Under the pieces are notes generated by a model. The model was not told where the DNA came from. It searched no databases and was given only the letters and a program-made list of their open reading frames with translations. Shown here piece by piece: positions 10,177 through 23,535 of a DNA stretch of 64,000 bases. How positions within the stretch are numbered: position 1 is the first letter of the stretch; every line of letters starts with the position of its first letter. This DNA is from Reyranella soli (GTDB taxonomy: Bacteria > Pseudomonadota > Alphaproteobacteria > Reyranellales > Reyranellaceae): positions 124,001 through 188,000 of the forward strand of contig NZ_BKAJ01000032.1 in the NCBI RefSeq assembly GCF_007992495.1. Reading direction: 5' to 3'. The translations under genes were made by a program, and so were the position numbers.

Positions 10177-10419
10177 ATGTCTTGGGCCACCGGCATCATG
10201 GTCTACTTGGTGATCTGGTGGACGATCCTGTTCACCGTGCTGCCGCTCGGCGTGCGCAGGGTGGAAAATCCCGGTAAGGGGGAGGATCGGGGCGCCCCGG
10301 AGCGGCCACAGCTCCTCCGCAAGGCGATCATCACTTCGATCGTCGCCGCCGTTCTGTGGATCGGCTTCTATTTCCTCCACCAATCGGACGTCTTCAGCTT
10401 CCGCCGCATGGTGGAATGA
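10177..10419 (+). CDS. DUF1467 family small membrane protein
   Basis: An 80-residue protein with two predicted membrane helices, about residues 5-24 (GIMVYLVIWWTILFTVLPLG) and 50-67 (AIITSIVAAVLWIGFYFLH), joined by a polar loop with VENPGKGEDRGAP. This is the pattern of the DUF1467 family, found next to mce and proS in alphaproteobacteria. The function is unknown. A hairpin element separates it from mce, so co-transcription is likely but may be attenuated. Confidence 0.85.
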   Translation: MSWATGIMVYLVIWWTILFTVLPLGVRRVENPGKGEDRGAPERPQLLRKAIITSIVAAVLWIGFYFLHQSDVFSFRRMVE

Positions 10420-10460
10420 CCTTAATCCAATTTCTCAAGATCGTTGCCTAACCTATTGTC

Positions 10461-10490
10461 CCAAAAAGAAACAGCGGGCCCATGGCCCGC
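10461..10490 (-). terminator. Probable Rho-independent terminator for the reverse-strand permease transcript
   Basis: A 7-bp GC stem (GCGGGCC at 10474-10480, GGCCCGC at 10484-10490) with a three-base loop. Read on the reverse strand it is followed by a T-rich tract, complementary to 10461-10473 (ccaaaaagaaaca). That is the orientation expected for transcripts coming from the NCS2 permease or from an RNA in the 10491-10693 gap. Confidence 0.55.
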
Positions 10491-10693
10491 CGTTCCTCTA
10501 CCCCCGAAACTCGTCACAGGCAGCTTGCGCTGCTCTCCTCCCTAAAACTCGGGCTGTGCCCAAGACCCAGGCTACTTAGCCGGAAGCCAGCGTCTTGCCA
10601 AGACCTTTTCTTTCGATCACCCGCTTTCAATTAGAACAATTGTAAGCGCAATGATCGTTCGACGACAAACAAATGACCGCGCTTCGGATGTGA
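10491..10693 (-). other. Non-coding stretch before the terminator; possible structured RNA or 3' UTR
   Basis: No convincing reading frame. On the reverse strand it can form a GCAGC-GCAA-GCTGC hairpin (10521-10534 region) with a GNRA loop, enclosed by CCCGA/TCGGG pairing (about 10504-10552), and it ends at the terminator at 10461-10490. This could be the 3' UTR of the permease or a separate small RNA. It does not match 4.5S, RNase P or tmRNA core motifs that I know, and I cannot establish 6S. Confidence 0.3.
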
Positions 10694-11986
10694 TCATCCG
10701 ATGTACACGTATTTGATCACGAAGAGGACAGCGAGAATTCCGACTGCCGGATGGACATCGCGATAGCGTCCGGTCGCGACCTTGATTGCGGCGTACGAAA
10801 TGAATCCGAACGCGATGCCTTCGGCAATCGAGAAGGTGAAGGGCATCGTGATCGCCGTGACGACGGCGGGCGCCGCTTCGGTCACGTCGCCCCACGCGAC
10901 CTCGGTGAGGCTGCGGACCATCAGGCAGGCGACATAGAACAGCGCGGGAGCCGTGGCGTAGGCGGGGATCGAGCCCGCCAGCGGCGACAGGAACAACGCC
11001 AGGATGAAGAGGATGCCGACGGTCGCCGCCGTGAGGCCGGTGCGGCCGCCTTCGTTGATGCCCGAGGCGCTCTCGATATAGCTGGTCGTCGTCGAGGTGC
11101 CGACGGCGGCGCCGATCATGGCCGCACCGCTGTCGGCCATCAGGGCGCGATGCAGGCGCGGCACCGTGCCGTCCGGCTTCATGAAACCGCCACGATGGGC
11201 GAGCGCGATCAACGTGCCGGTGTTGTCGAACAAGTCGACGAACAGGAAGGCGAAGACCACGGTCACCAGCCCGACCTTCATTGCACCGGACAGATCCATC
11301 TGCAGCAGCACCGGGCTGAGCGACGGCGGCGTGTCGAAGATTCCGGCGAATTTCTGCTGGCCGGCGGCGATGGCGACGATGGTGACGACCAGGATGCCGA
11401 TGATCACGCCGCCCATGATCCGGCGGCGTTCCAGCGCGACGATCAGGAAGAAGCCGAGCGTCGCCATGACGACGGGGAAGCTCGTGAGCTTGCCGTGCGT
11501 CACCAAGGTCGCCGGATGGGCGACGACGATGCCGGAGTTCTTGAGCGCGATCAGCGCCAGGAACAGGCCGATACCGGCGGCGATCGCCATCTTGAGCGAC
11601 ATCGGGATGGCGTTGACGATCCATTCGCGAATCGGCAGCACGCTGATGATGAAGAAGATGACGCCCGAGATGAAGACGCAGCCCAGCGCCACCTGCCAGC
11701 TGTGGCCCATGCCGCCGACCACGCCGAAGGCGAAGTAGGCGTTGAGCCCCATGCCGGGCGCCAGCGCGATCGGGTAGTTGGCCAGGAAGGCCATCAGGAA
11801 GCAGCCGATGGCGGCGGCCACGCAGGTCGCGGCGAATACCGCGCCGAACGGCATCTTGGCCTCGGCCAGGATCGCCGGGTTGACGAAGATGATGTAGGCC
11901 ATCGTCAGGAAGGTCGTGATGCCGGCCACGATCTCGGTCCGGACGTTGGTCTTGTTCTCGCTGAGCTTGAAGACCTGCTCGAGCAT
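10694..11986 (-). CDS. NCS2 family purine permease (adenine/guanine/hypoxanthine type)
   Basis: A 430-residue membrane protein of the AzgA/PbuG-like branch of the NCS2 family, which imports purine bases by proton symport. Near the N-terminus is TFLTMAYIIFVNPAIL, followed by the NYPIALAPGMGLNAYFAF motif that forms the substrate site, DLFDNTGTLIALA near the middle, and ATVGILFILALFLSPLAGSIPAYATAPAL. About 12-14 membrane segments are expected. The ATG at 11984-11986 follows GGGGGAGAA on the reverse strand. It stands alone, divergent from proS. Exact substrate is not decided by sequence. Confidence 0.9.
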   Translation of the reverse strand: MLEQVFKLSENKTNVRTEIVAGITTFLTMAYIIFVNPAILAEAKMPFGAVFAATCVAAAIGCFLMAFLANYPIALAPGMGLNAYFAFGVVGGMGHSWQVALGCVFISGVIFFIISVLPIREWIVNAIPMSLKMAIAAGIGLFLALIALKNSGIVVAHPATLVTHGKLTSFPVVMATLGFFLIVALERRRIMGGVIIGILVVTIVAIAAGQQKFAGIFDTPPSLSPVLLQMDLSGAMKVGLVTVVFAFLFVDLFDNTGTLIALAHRGGFMKPDGTVPRLHRALMADSGAAMIGAAVGTSTTTSYIESASGINEGGRTGLTAATVGILFILALFLSPLAGSIPAYATAPALFYVACLMVRSLTEVAWGDVTEAAPAVVTAITMPFTFSIAEGIAFGFISYAAIKVATGRYRDVHPAVGILAVLFVIKYVYIG

Positions 11987-12175
11987 TGTTGTTCTCCCCC
12001 GATTGTCGCGTGAAGTGTGCGGGCATCCGCCTGTGCAAAGCTAGCCAGCCTCTCGTTCCTCCCCCAGTTTGCCTTTAGACCCCCCGTTTCCTACAGTCCG
12101 CGGCCACCCCGCCTGCGCGGCCGAAGCCGCTACGGCGCGGCGAAGGCCCGCCAGCCCAGCAAGGATCAAACCAGA
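11987..12175. other. Divergent intergenic region between the permease and proS
   Basis: This 189-base gap must carry the promoters of both flanking genes. I see no clear -35/-10 pair. The part next to proS (about 12110-12155) is an imperfect GC hairpin of the GCCTGCGCGGCCG...CGGCGCGGCGAAGGC type, resembling a dispersed repeat. The reading frame of proS is open here, but the added residues do not look like ProRS. No purine-riboswitch core was recognised on the permease side. Confidence 0.5.
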
Positions 12176-13489
12176 ATGCGGATGAGTCAGTACTTTCTGC
12201 CGACCATGAAGGAAAACCCGGCAGAGGCGCAGATCGTATCGCACCGCCTGATGCTGCGCGCCGGCCTGATCCGCCAGACCTCGGCCGGCATCTATGCCTG
12301 GCTGCCCCTGGGCTTCCGCGTGCTGAAGAACATCGAGCGCATCGTGCGCGAGGAGCAGGACCGCTCGGGCGCCCAGGAAGTGCTGATGCCGACCATCCAG
12401 TCGGCCGACCTGTGGCGCGAGAGCGGCCGCTACGACGCCTACGGGGCGGAAATGCTGCGCATAAAAGACCGGCACGACCGCGAGATGCTCTACGGTCCGA
12501 CCAACGAGGAAGTGATCACCGTGCTCTTCCGCGACGGCGTGAAGAGCTACCGCGACCTGCCGAGGAACCTCTATCACATCCAGTGGAAGTTCCGTGACGA
12601 GGTCCGCCCGCGCTTCGGCGTGATGCGCGGCCGCGAATTCCTGATGAAGGACAACTACTCCTTCGACATCGACAAGAAGGGCGCTATCCACTCCTACAAC
12701 AAGATGTTCGTCACCTACCTGCGCACCTTCGCGCGCATGGGCCTGAAGGCGATCCCGATGCGCGCCGACACCGGTCCGATCGGCGGCGACCTCAGCCACG
12801 AGTTCATCGTACTGGCCGACACCGGCGAGAGCGCCGTGTTCTGCCACAAAGGCCTGGTCGACAAGGACATCCTCAGCCGCAAGATCGACTACGATTCCGA
12901 CCTGCAGCCGATCGTGAACGAATGGACGTCGCTCTACGCCGCGACCGACGACATGCACGACAAGGCCGCCTTCGAGGAGATCCCCGAAGGCGAGCGGCTT
13001 TCAGCGCGCGGCATCGAGGTCGGCCATATCTTCTACTTCGGCACCCAGTATTCGGCGCCCATGAAGGCGGTGGTGGCGGGCCCCGGCGGCGAGCAGATCA
13101 CGGTCGAGATGGGCTCCTACGGCATCGGCGTGTCGCGCCTGGTCGGCGGCATCATCGAGGCGAGCCACGACGAGGCCGGCATCGTCTGGCCGGAGGCGGT
13201 GGCGCCCTTCAAGGTGGCGATCGTCAACCTCAAGCCCGACGACGGCGCGGTGTCGGGCGCCTGCCAGAAGCTCTATGACGGGCTTGCCGCCAAGGGCATC
13301 GAGGCTCTGCACGACGACCGTGACCTCAGGCCAGGCGCCAAGTTCGCCGACATGGACCTGATCGGCATCCCCTGGCAGGTCATCGTCGGACCCAAGGGCG
13401 TGTCGGCCGGCAAGGCCGAGGTCAAGGACCGCAAGACCGGCCAGCGCGAGGAAGTGCCGTTCGACCAGGTCGTCCAACGCTTCGGCTGA
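12176..13489 (+). CDS. proS: Proline--tRNA ligase
   Basis: A 437-residue class II aminoacyl-tRNA synthetase of the short alphaproteobacterial form, which lacks the long INS editing insertion. Motif 2 (about [23 protein letters not shown]) and motif 3 ([16 protein letters not shown]) are clear, and the C-terminal anticodon-binding domain starts near [11 protein letters not shown] start at ATG 12176 (MRMSQYFLP), which matches family N-termini; the open frame back to 12017 is not family-like. It is three bases upstream of the first Lol permease gene, a conserved neighbourhood. Confidence 0.95.
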   Translation: MRMSQYFLPTMKENPAEAQIVSHRLMLRAGLIRQTSAGIYAWLPLGFRVLKNIERIVREEQDRSGAQEVLMPTIQSADLWRESGRYDAYGAEMLRIKDRHDREMLYGPTNEEVITVLFRDGVKSYRDLPRNLYHIQWKFRDEVRPRFGVMRGREFLMKDNYSFDIDKKGAIHSYNKMFVTYLRTFARMGLKAIPMRADTGPIGGDLSHEFIVLADTGESAVFCHKGLVDKDILSRKIDYDSDLQPIVNEWTSLYAATDDMHDKAAFEEIPEGERLSARGIEVGHIFYFGTQYSAPMKAVVAGPGGEQITVEMGSYGIGVSRLVGGIIEASHDEAGIVWPEAVAPFKVAIVNLKPDDGAVSGACQKLYDGLAAKGIEALHDDRDLRPGAKFADMDLIGIPWQVIVGPKGVSAGKAEVKDRKTGQREEVPFDQVVQRFG

Positions 13490-13492
13490 GAC

Positions 13493-14806
13493 ATGGCCTT
13501 CGCCGCCGTCGAACGCCTCATCGCCTTCCGCTATCTGCGCGCCCGCCGCGAGGAGGGCTTCATCTCGGTGATCGCCGCCTTCTCGTTGATCGGCATCACC
13601 CTGGGCGTCGGCACCCTGATCGTCGTCATGTCGGTCATGAACGGCTTTCGCTTCGAGATGCTGCGCCAGATGTCGAGCATCAGCGGCCAGCTCGGCGTGC
13701 AGGGCAGCCGCGCTGGCATCGACGCCACGCCCGAGCTGCTGGCCGCCATGACCAAGGTGCCGGGCGTGCTGAGCGCCACGCCGACCGCCGAGGGCCAGGT
13801 CATGGCCGTGGCCGGTGACAAGGTGAGGGGGGTGGTCCTGCGCGGCGTCCGGCCCGAGGATTTCAAGGCGCGCGCACCGCTTTCGGCGGCGATCGAGGGG
13901 CCAGCAGAGCTGCGCGACCGCTATCGCGGCCTGTGCCGCGCCGACGACGACAAGCCGATCGACTGGGGATCATTGAAGGATTTCGGCAAGGACTTCTCGG
14001 TCGTGGTCGGCCGTCGGTTGGCCGACCTGTTGAAGCTCAAGATCGGTGACACCTTCCAGCTCGTCTCGCCGGTCGAGGTGGCAACGCCGTTGGGTGTCGT
14101 GCCGCGTGCGGTGCAGGCACGCGTCGCGGCGGTCTTCTGCGCCGGCATGTACGACTACGACGCCAACTTCGTCTACGCGCCGCTGCCTGACGTTCAGCGC
14201 CTGCTGAACTACGGCGACATGGTCACGGGCATAGAGGTCTTCGTGGCCGACGATGCCTCGCTCGCCGGCGCCCGCCGCCAGCTCTCACAGATCGTCGGCA
14301 CGCAGGCCTGGGTGTTCGACTGGTGGCAGGCCAATATCGGCTTCTTCGCGGCGATCCAGGGCCAGACCAACGTCATGTTCATCGTGCTGTCGATGATCGT
14401 GCTGGTTGCCGCCTTCAACATCGTGTCGAGCCTGGTGATGCTGGTGCGCACCAAGACCGCCGACATCGCCATCCTGCGCACCATGGGGGCGACGCGCGGC
14501 GCCATCATGCGCATTTTCCTGCTCGACGGCATGGCGATCGGCGGCATCGGCACGCTGCTGGGTCTCGCGCTGGGCCTGGCCTTCGCCCGCAACATCGAGG
14601 CGATCCGGCAATGGCTGCAGCGCACCTTCGACATCGTCCTGTTCGACGAGACGCTCTACCTGCTGGCTGAGATGCCCTCGCGCATCGAATGGAACGAGAT
14701 CGCGGTCATCGCCGTCATGGCGCTGGTCTTCGCGCTGCTCGCCTCGCTCTATCCGGCGGCGAAGGCGGCGCGGCTCGATCCGGTCGAAGGACTGCACCGT
14801 GAATGA
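13493..14806 (+). CDS. lolC: Lipoprotein-releasing ABC transporter permease (LolC/LolE family), first copy
   Basis: A 437-residue inner-membrane permease. One N-terminal helix (about 22-45, ISVIAAFSLIGITLGVGTLIVVMSV), a periplasmic MacB-like domain of about 230 residues, then three helices near 285-310, 330-355 and 390-412. This is the FtsX/LolCE layout that lifts mature lipoproteins from the inner membrane to LolA. Two periplasmic cysteines occur (GLCRADD and FCAGMYD). It overlaps the next permease gene by eight bases and forms lolC-lolE-lolD. Which copy plays the LolC and which the LolE role is not clear. Confidence 0.9.
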   Translation: MAFAAVERLIAFRYLRARREEGFISVIAAFSLIGITLGVGTLIVVMSVMNGFRFEMLRQMSSISGQLGVQGSRAGIDATPELLAAMTKVPGVLSATPTAEGQVMAVAGDKVRGVVLRGVRPEDFKARAPLSAAIEGPAELRDRYRGLCRADDDKPIDWGSLKDFGKDFSVVVGRRLADLLKLKIGDTFQLVSPVEVATPLGVVPRAVQARVAAVFCAGMYDYDANFVYAPLPDVQRLLNYGDMVTGIEVFVADDASLAGARRQLSQIVGTQAWVFDWWQANIGFFAAIQGQTNVMFIVLSMIVLVAAFNIVSSLVMLVRTKTADIAILRTMGATRGAIMRIFLLDGMAIGGIGTLLGLALGLAFARNIEAIRQWLQRTFDIVLFDETLYLLAEMPSRIEWNEIAVIAVMALVFALLASLYPAAKAARLDPVEGLHRE

Positions 14807-16062
14807 CCGCGCCGGCACGGTCGAACGCTGGCTGGCCTGGCGTTATCTCGCCACCCGCCAGCGCGAGGGCTTCGTCTCGTTCATCGCCATCTTCTCCCTG
14901 ATCGGCGTGGCGCTGGGCGTGGCGACGCTGATCGTCGTGCTGTCGGTGATGGGCGGCTTTCGACAGCAGCTTCTCGGCCGCATCATCGGGCTGAACGGCC
15001 ATATCGTGATCACCGCCCGCGACGGCGGCATGGTGCAGGCCACGCCCGACCTGCTGGCCAAGCTGAAGGCCTTCCCAGGCGTGCGCGCCGTCAACCTGAC
15101 CCTGGAGCGCCAGGCACTGGTCACCAACGCCAACAACCAGACGCGCGGCGCCCTGGTGCGGGGCGTGCGGCCGGAAGACCTGCAGGGGCGGGACATGGTG
15201 TCCAAGAACATCGTGCATGGCGACCTCAGCGCCTTTGGCACGCGGCCCGGCGTCGTCATCGGCGAGCGCCTGCGCCAGGCCCTGAACCTCAGGGCTGGCG
15301 ACAAGCTCACCCTGGTGACGCATCGGGTGAACGACAACGGCACGATCTCGCCGCGCTACTCCGACTACGAGATCCTGGCGAGCTTCATTACGCGCCGCTA
15401 CGAGTTCGACAATGGCCTGGTCTTCGTGCCGCTGCCGATGCTGCAGAGCGACCTCGAATACGGCGACGAGGCGGTGAGTTCGATCGACCTCGACATCGCC
15501 GACCCGCAGGCGGCGCCGCAGTTCGCCGAGGAGCTGCGCAAGGCGCTCGGCCGTGACGACCTCAGGATCGCGCACTGGCTCGGCCTCAATGCCCGCTTCG
15601 TCGGCGCCCTGCAGGTCGAGCGCGTGATGATGTTCATCATCCTCACCCTGATCGTCGTGGTCGCGGCCATGAACGTGGTGGCGAGCTTCACCATGCTGGT
15701 GCGCGTGAAGCGCGGCAGCATCGCCATCCTGCGCACCATGGGCGCGACGCCGGGCACGATCGTGCGCGCCTTCTTCCTGTCGGCGGCGGCGGTCGGGCTG
15801 GTCGGCACGGCCGTCGGTGCCGGCCTCGGCCTGCTGGTCTGCGCCAACATGCAGGGCATCGCCCGGCTGCTCGTGCTGCTCACCAACGCCGGCGGTCCGG
15901 GGGCGGGCTGGAGCGAGGTCGAGTTCATCACCTCGGCGCCGGTGCGCGTCCAGCCGATCGAGGTGCTCTCCATCATCGCCATCGCCATCCTGCTGTCGCT
16001 GGCGGCGGCGGCCTACCCTGCCTGGCGCAGCACGCGCGTCGAACCGGTCGAAGGGCTGCGTC

Positions 16063-16070
<8 letters not shown>
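14799..16070 (+). CDS. lolE: Lipoprotein-releasing ABC transporter permease (LolC/LolE family), second copy
   Basis: A 423-residue permease with the same layout as its upstream neighbour: N-terminal helix near 24-46 ([27 protein letters not shown]), a periplasmic domain, then three C-terminal helices. [23 protein letters not shown] is the coupling-helix region that contacts the ATPase. GTG start at 14799 inside the end of the previous gene; its own end overlaps lolD by eight bases. The two copies are clearly paralogous (shared MGATxGxIxRxF and QREGFxSxIA-type segments) but diverged. Confidence 0.9.
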
Positions 16071-16746
<676 letters not shown>

Positions 16747-16748
16747 CG

Positions 16749-16809
16749 TCATTGGAGCGCGGGCCTCTGGCCCGCATCATGAGCGGGCCAGAGGCCCGCG
16801 CTCCAATGA
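16749..16809. repeat. Nested palindrome between lolD and dnaE
   Basis: Perfect 27-bp arms at 16749-16775 and 16783-16809 (beginning TCATTGGAGCGCGGGCC) with a seven-base centre ATCATGA. Each arm contains its own hairpin, GGGCC-tct-GGCCC, so the element can form either one long stem or two short ones. Same design as the elements at 33204, 54784 and 59255. Confidence 0.9.
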
Positions 16810-16855
16810 CAAAACTTGCCTCGCTTTCCACAAGTTTGCGGCGCGATAGTGGCAC

Positions 16856-20298
<3,443 letters not shown>

Positions 20299-20302
<4 letters not shown>

Positions 20303-21312
20303 GCCGGCAACCCGGCCTGTTCGAACAACCCGCACCTCCGCCCAAGCGGCGCGCCGCAGCCGGCGAGGTCAGGCCGGCCTGGGATTCGCCCTTGCTTGGG
20401 GCGCCGACACTGCCGGTCGACATCCGGCTCGGCACGTCATCGTGGTTCTTTCCCGGCTGGCGCGGCCTTGTATACGACGGCGTCCATCCGCAGGTGGAGC
20501 TCAGCAAGCGCGGACTGGAAGCCTACGCCCAGATCCCGCTGCTGCGCACCGTCAGCCTCGACCGAACGTTCTACGCGCCGATCACCACCGTGCAGTACCA
20601 GGGCTACGCCCGCCAGGTGCCCGATCATTTCAGCTTCGTGGTCAAGGCGCCGGCGCTGGTATGCGATGCCGTGATGCGCGACGAGGAGGGCAGGGGAAAG
20701 GTGCCCAACCCGCACTTCCTCGACGCCGCCATCGCCACGCGCGAGTTCGTCGTGCCCTGCCTGGAAGGGTTGGGTGACAAGGCAGGCCCTCTGGTCTTCC
20801 AGGTGTCGCCCCTGCCGCGCAGCCTGGTCGAGGAGGCAACGACCCTCATCGAGCGACTGGCGGCGTTCTTCGCCGCCCTGCCACAGGAGCTCGGCAAGCA
20901 GCGTCCGCTCTACGCCCTGGAGCTGCGCAACGCCGAGCTGCTGACGCCGCGCCTGATGAAGATGCTGGCGTCGTCCGGCGTGCGCTATTGCGTCGGCCTG
21001 CATGACCGCATGCCCGAGGTCGAGCGCCAGGAAGCGGCACTCCGGGCGCTGGATGGCGATACGCCGGGACCTCTGGTCGTGCGCTGGAACCTGCACCGCG
21101 GCTTCCTCTACCAGGCCGCCAGGCAACGCTACGACCCGTTCGACCGCCTGGTCGACGAGGACCCCGAAACCCGGCTGGTCCTGGCGCGTATGGCCGTCAA
21201 TGCCTTCAAGGCCAAGCGCAAGGTCTGGATCACCGCCAACAATAAAGCCGAGGGGAGCGCGCCACTTTCGCTGCTCAAACTGGCCGAGGAAATCGCCAAG
21301 CTGCTTGCGTAA
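20299..21312 (+). CDS. DUF72 domain-containing protein
   Basis: A 337-residue protein of the DUF72 family (YecE-like TIM-barrel fold, unknown function). The hallmark opening RLGTSSWFFPGWRGLVYDG lies near 35-55, followed by SLDRTFYAPITTVQYQGYARQVPDHFSFVVKAP and the C-terminal RWNLHRGFLY. The first about 33 residues are proline- and arginine-rich and low in family similarity. The most plausible start is TTG 20299, which overlaps the dnaE stop; no ATG or GTG lies before the conserved domain. It is likely co-translated with dnaE. Confidence 0.85.
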
Positions 21313-21369
21313 GTCTGCGCTTAGAATTCCCCCAGCAAAACCAATCGCTAAAAAGGGGGAGGACACTCA

Positions 21370-22359
21370 ATGCAGGCCACGAAATGGTCCCGACGTGCTG
21401 CAGTCGCAGCAGCGATGGTGGGCATCGCCGCGGGGGCGATGCAGATACCGGCAGGCGCACAGGACTTTCCGAGCAAGCCGATTACGATCGTCGTTCCGTT
21501 CGGTCCTGGCACGGCCAACGACATTATTGCACGTCAGCTCGGGCAGGACATGACCGGGACGCTGGGCCAGAGCGTCATCGTCGACAATCGCGCCGGCGCC
21601 ACTGGCAACATTGCGACCGACTTCGTCGCGAAATCGCGACCCGACGGCTACACATTGCTGATCGCCTCTACGAGCCTCCTTCTGAACCAGGTCACCGGAA
21701 ACGCGACGGCTGACCTGACGAAGGATTTCACGCCTGTCGCCTTCAGCGGAAGCACAGTCTATTCGACGTTCGTGCCCAACGAGGTTCCGGCGAAGAATGT
21801 GGCCGAACTGGTCGAACTCGCCCGCCAGCAGCCCGGCAAACTCAACTACGCAGGCTATGTCGGCGGTCTGCCGCAGTTCTTGGGCGAGATGTTGAACCGT
21901 GCGGCCAAGATCAACACGGTTATGGTGCCTTACAAGAGCACCACTGACGCTCTGGTCGACTTGATGGCCAATCGCATCCAGATCTGGTTCACCCCTATCG
22001 CGTCGGGCGTTCCGGTCCAGAGCGCCAAGCAGGCCCGCATGATCGCCGTCACCGGCGAGACGCGGTCGCGCGTGCTGCCAGATATCCCGACGTTCAAGGA
22101 AGCGGGCTACCCCGACATGACTGTCGACGTCGCCTACTTTTTGCTCGCAGCGAAGGGTACACCGCAGCCGGTGGTCGACAAACTTGCCGGAGCGATCGGC
22201 AAGGCCCTCGAAAATCCAAAGATCAAAGAAGCGCTCCTCGCCCAGGGCGTTGAGGAAAAGCGGGGGACGCCCAGCGAGGTAGGCGCTTATCTCGCCGCAG
22301 AAATCCGCCGCTGGACCGATATCGCCAAGCTTTCAGCGCCGTCCGGTACCGGCAAATAG
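21370..22359 (+). CDS. Bug/TctC family tripartite tricarboxylate-type solute receptor
   Basis: A 329-residue periplasmic binding protein of the Bug family. A signal peptide is clear at 1-31 (basic MQATKWSRR, hydrophobic core, AGAQDFPSKPITIVVPFG after the cut). RPDGYTLLIAST and the late LPDIPTFKEAGYPDM are family signatures. No tctA/tctB membrane genes lie nearby, so it is an orphan receptor of unknown ligand, as is common where the family is expanded. It lies alone between the DUF72 gene and rpsB, with AAAGGGGGAGG before the ATG. Confidence 0.9.
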   Translation: MQATKWSRRAAVAAAMVGIAAGAMQIPAGAQDFPSKPITIVVPFGPGTANDIIARQLGQDMTGTLGQSVIVDNRAGATGNIATDFVAKSRPDGYTLLIASTSLLLNQVTGNATADLTKDFTPVAFSGSTVYSTFVPNEVPAKNVAELVELARQQPGKLNYAGYVGGLPQFLGEMLNRAAKINTVMVPYKSTTDALVDLMANRIQIWFTPIASGVPVQSAKQARMIAVTGETRSRVLPDIPTFKEAGYPDMTVDVAYFLLAAKGTPQPVVDKLAGAIGKALENPKIKEALLAQGVEEKRGTPSEVGAYLAAEIRRWTDIAKLSAPSGTGK

Positions 22360-22378
22360 CCCTAAGTCGCTGATTTTA

Positions 22379-22406
22379 TTGACACTTGCATTCGAGGGCG
22401 TAAGCC
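22379..22406 (+). promoter_or_regulatory. Candidate promoter for rpsB-tsf
   Basis: TTGACA at 22379-22384 and TAAGCC at 22401-22406, 16 bases apart, lie right after the Bug receptor stop and about 135 bases before rpsB. The -35 is a consensus match; the -10 is weak. Housekeeping promoters of this class often have a good -35 and a loose -10. Confidence 0.45.
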
Positions 22407-22461
22407 TTTAGAACCACGCCCACTTCGCACGCGGGTTTGCGGTCGACGGGGAGACATCCCG

Positions 22462-22515
22462 CCGCTCGCTCCGGTGCCCTCCGAAGCCTCGGCTGAGGAG
22501 AGCGACGCCCGCGGA
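22462..22515 (+). promoter_or_regulatory. rpsB: Possible structured mRNA leader of rpsB
   Basis: Between the candidate promoter and rpsB, TCGCTC (22466-22471) can pair with GAGCGA (22500-22505), enclosing an inner CCTC/GAGG hairpin, with outer CCGC/GCGG support. S2 autoregulates rpsB-tsf in other bacteria through its leader, so a leader structure is expected, but this one was found only by eye. Confidence 0.35.
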
Positions 22516-22541
22516 GGCCCAACCGGAAAAGGAGAAACGGC

Positions 22542-23336
22542 ATGGCTATGCCGACTTTTACAATGCGTCAGTTGCTGGAAGCGGGTGTCCATTTCGGTCA
22601 CCACACCCGGCGTTGGAACCCCAAGATGAAGCCGTACCTGTTCGGGGTGCGCAACGGGGTCCATATCATCGATCTCACCAAGACCGTGCCGCTGCTGGAG
22701 CAGGCGCTGCTGCAGGTCCGCCAGGTCGTGTCCAACGGCGGCCGCGTGCTGTTCGTCGGCACCAAGGCGGCCGCGGCCGAGCGCATCGCCGATGCCGCCA
22801 AGCGCTGCGGCCAGTACTACGTCAACCACCGCTGGCTGGGCGGCATGATCACCAACTGGCAGACCATCTCTGCCTCGATCAAGCGCCTGCGCGAGCTCGA
22901 TGACCGCCTGAAGGGCGACGTCGTCGGTCTGACGAAGAAGGAGCAGCTCGATCTCACGCGCGAGCGTGACAAGCTCGAGCGGTCGTTGGGCGGCATCAAG
23001 GAAATGGGCGGCACGCCCGACATGCTGTTCATCATCGACACCAACAAGGAAGCGATCGCGGTCCAGGAAGCCCGCAAGCGCGGCATTCCAATCGTGGCGG
23101 TGCTCGACAGCAACTCCGATCCCGACGGTGTTGATTACCCGATCCCGGGTAACGACGACGCCATCCGCGCTGTGTCGCTCTACTGCGAGCTGCTTTCGGG
23201 CGCCGTGCTCGATGGCATCCGTGCCGAGATCGCGGCTTCCGGCGGCGACGTCGGCGAGCTGAGCGAGCCGCCGGCCGATGAGGTTCCCGCCGCCGATACC
23301 GACGGCGCTGGCGCCGAGGCCTCGCCGGCCGAATAG
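22542..23336 (+). CDS. rpsB: 30S ribosomal protein S2
   Basis: A 264-residue ribosomal protein. [22 protein letters not shown] and [17 protein letters not shown] are hallmark segments, and [24 protein letters not shown] marks the end of the conserved core. The last about 30 residues are an acidic, alanine-rich tail ([16 protein letters not shown]), a common extension in alphaproteobacteria. GGAGAAACGGC precedes the ATG. It heads the conserved rpsB-tsf-pyrH-frr block. Confidence 0.97.
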   Translation: MAMPTFTMRQLLEAGVHFGHHTRRWNPKMKPYLFGVRNGVHIIDLTKTVPLLEQALLQVRQVVSNGGRVLFVGTKAAAAERIADAAKRCGQYYVNHRWLGGMITNWQTISASIKRLRELDDRLKGDVVGLTKKEQLDLTRERDKLERSLGGIKEMGGTPDMLFIIDTNKEAIAVQEARKRGIPIVAVLDSNSDPDGVDYPIPGNDDAIRAVSLYCELLSGAVLDGIRAEIAASGGDVGELSEPPADEVPAADTDGAGAEASPAE

Positions 23337-23359
23337 CCGGCTCCGGCTCTTCCTCATAC

Positions 23360-23457
23360 TCCTGTCCCCCTTGGGGGAGAGGCTGGGTGAGGGGGTGATG
23401 CAGGAGACAGCCTTCTCGTTGACCCCCTCACCTAACCTCTCCCCCAAGGGGAGAGGA
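23360..23457. repeat. Long imperfect inverted repeat between rpsB and tsf
   Basis: Arms of about 36 bases at 23360-23396 and 23422-23457 differ at only a few positions. Each arm starts with its own palindrome (CCCCTTGGGG) and then GGTGAGGGGGT. The centre is 25 bases. This matches a dispersed type of repeat often met between genes of alphaproteobacteria. It may modulate rpsB-tsf readthrough or mRNA ends. Confidence 0.85.
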
Positions 23458-23535
23458 ACATGAGAGTCATGACGCGCCACTAGAGTGGCGCGCTTCAATC
23501 AGTGAACGCGCACGATGCGCGATACGGAGTGACAC

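Noticed and set aside
12017-12175. N-terminal extension of ProRS
   Set aside because: The added residues do not resemble ProRS, overlap a hairpin-like repeat, and the family start is clear at 12176.
11987-12175. Purine riboswitch for the NCS2 permease
   Set aside because: No purine-riboswitch core or P1-P3 arrangement was recognisable on the reverse strand.
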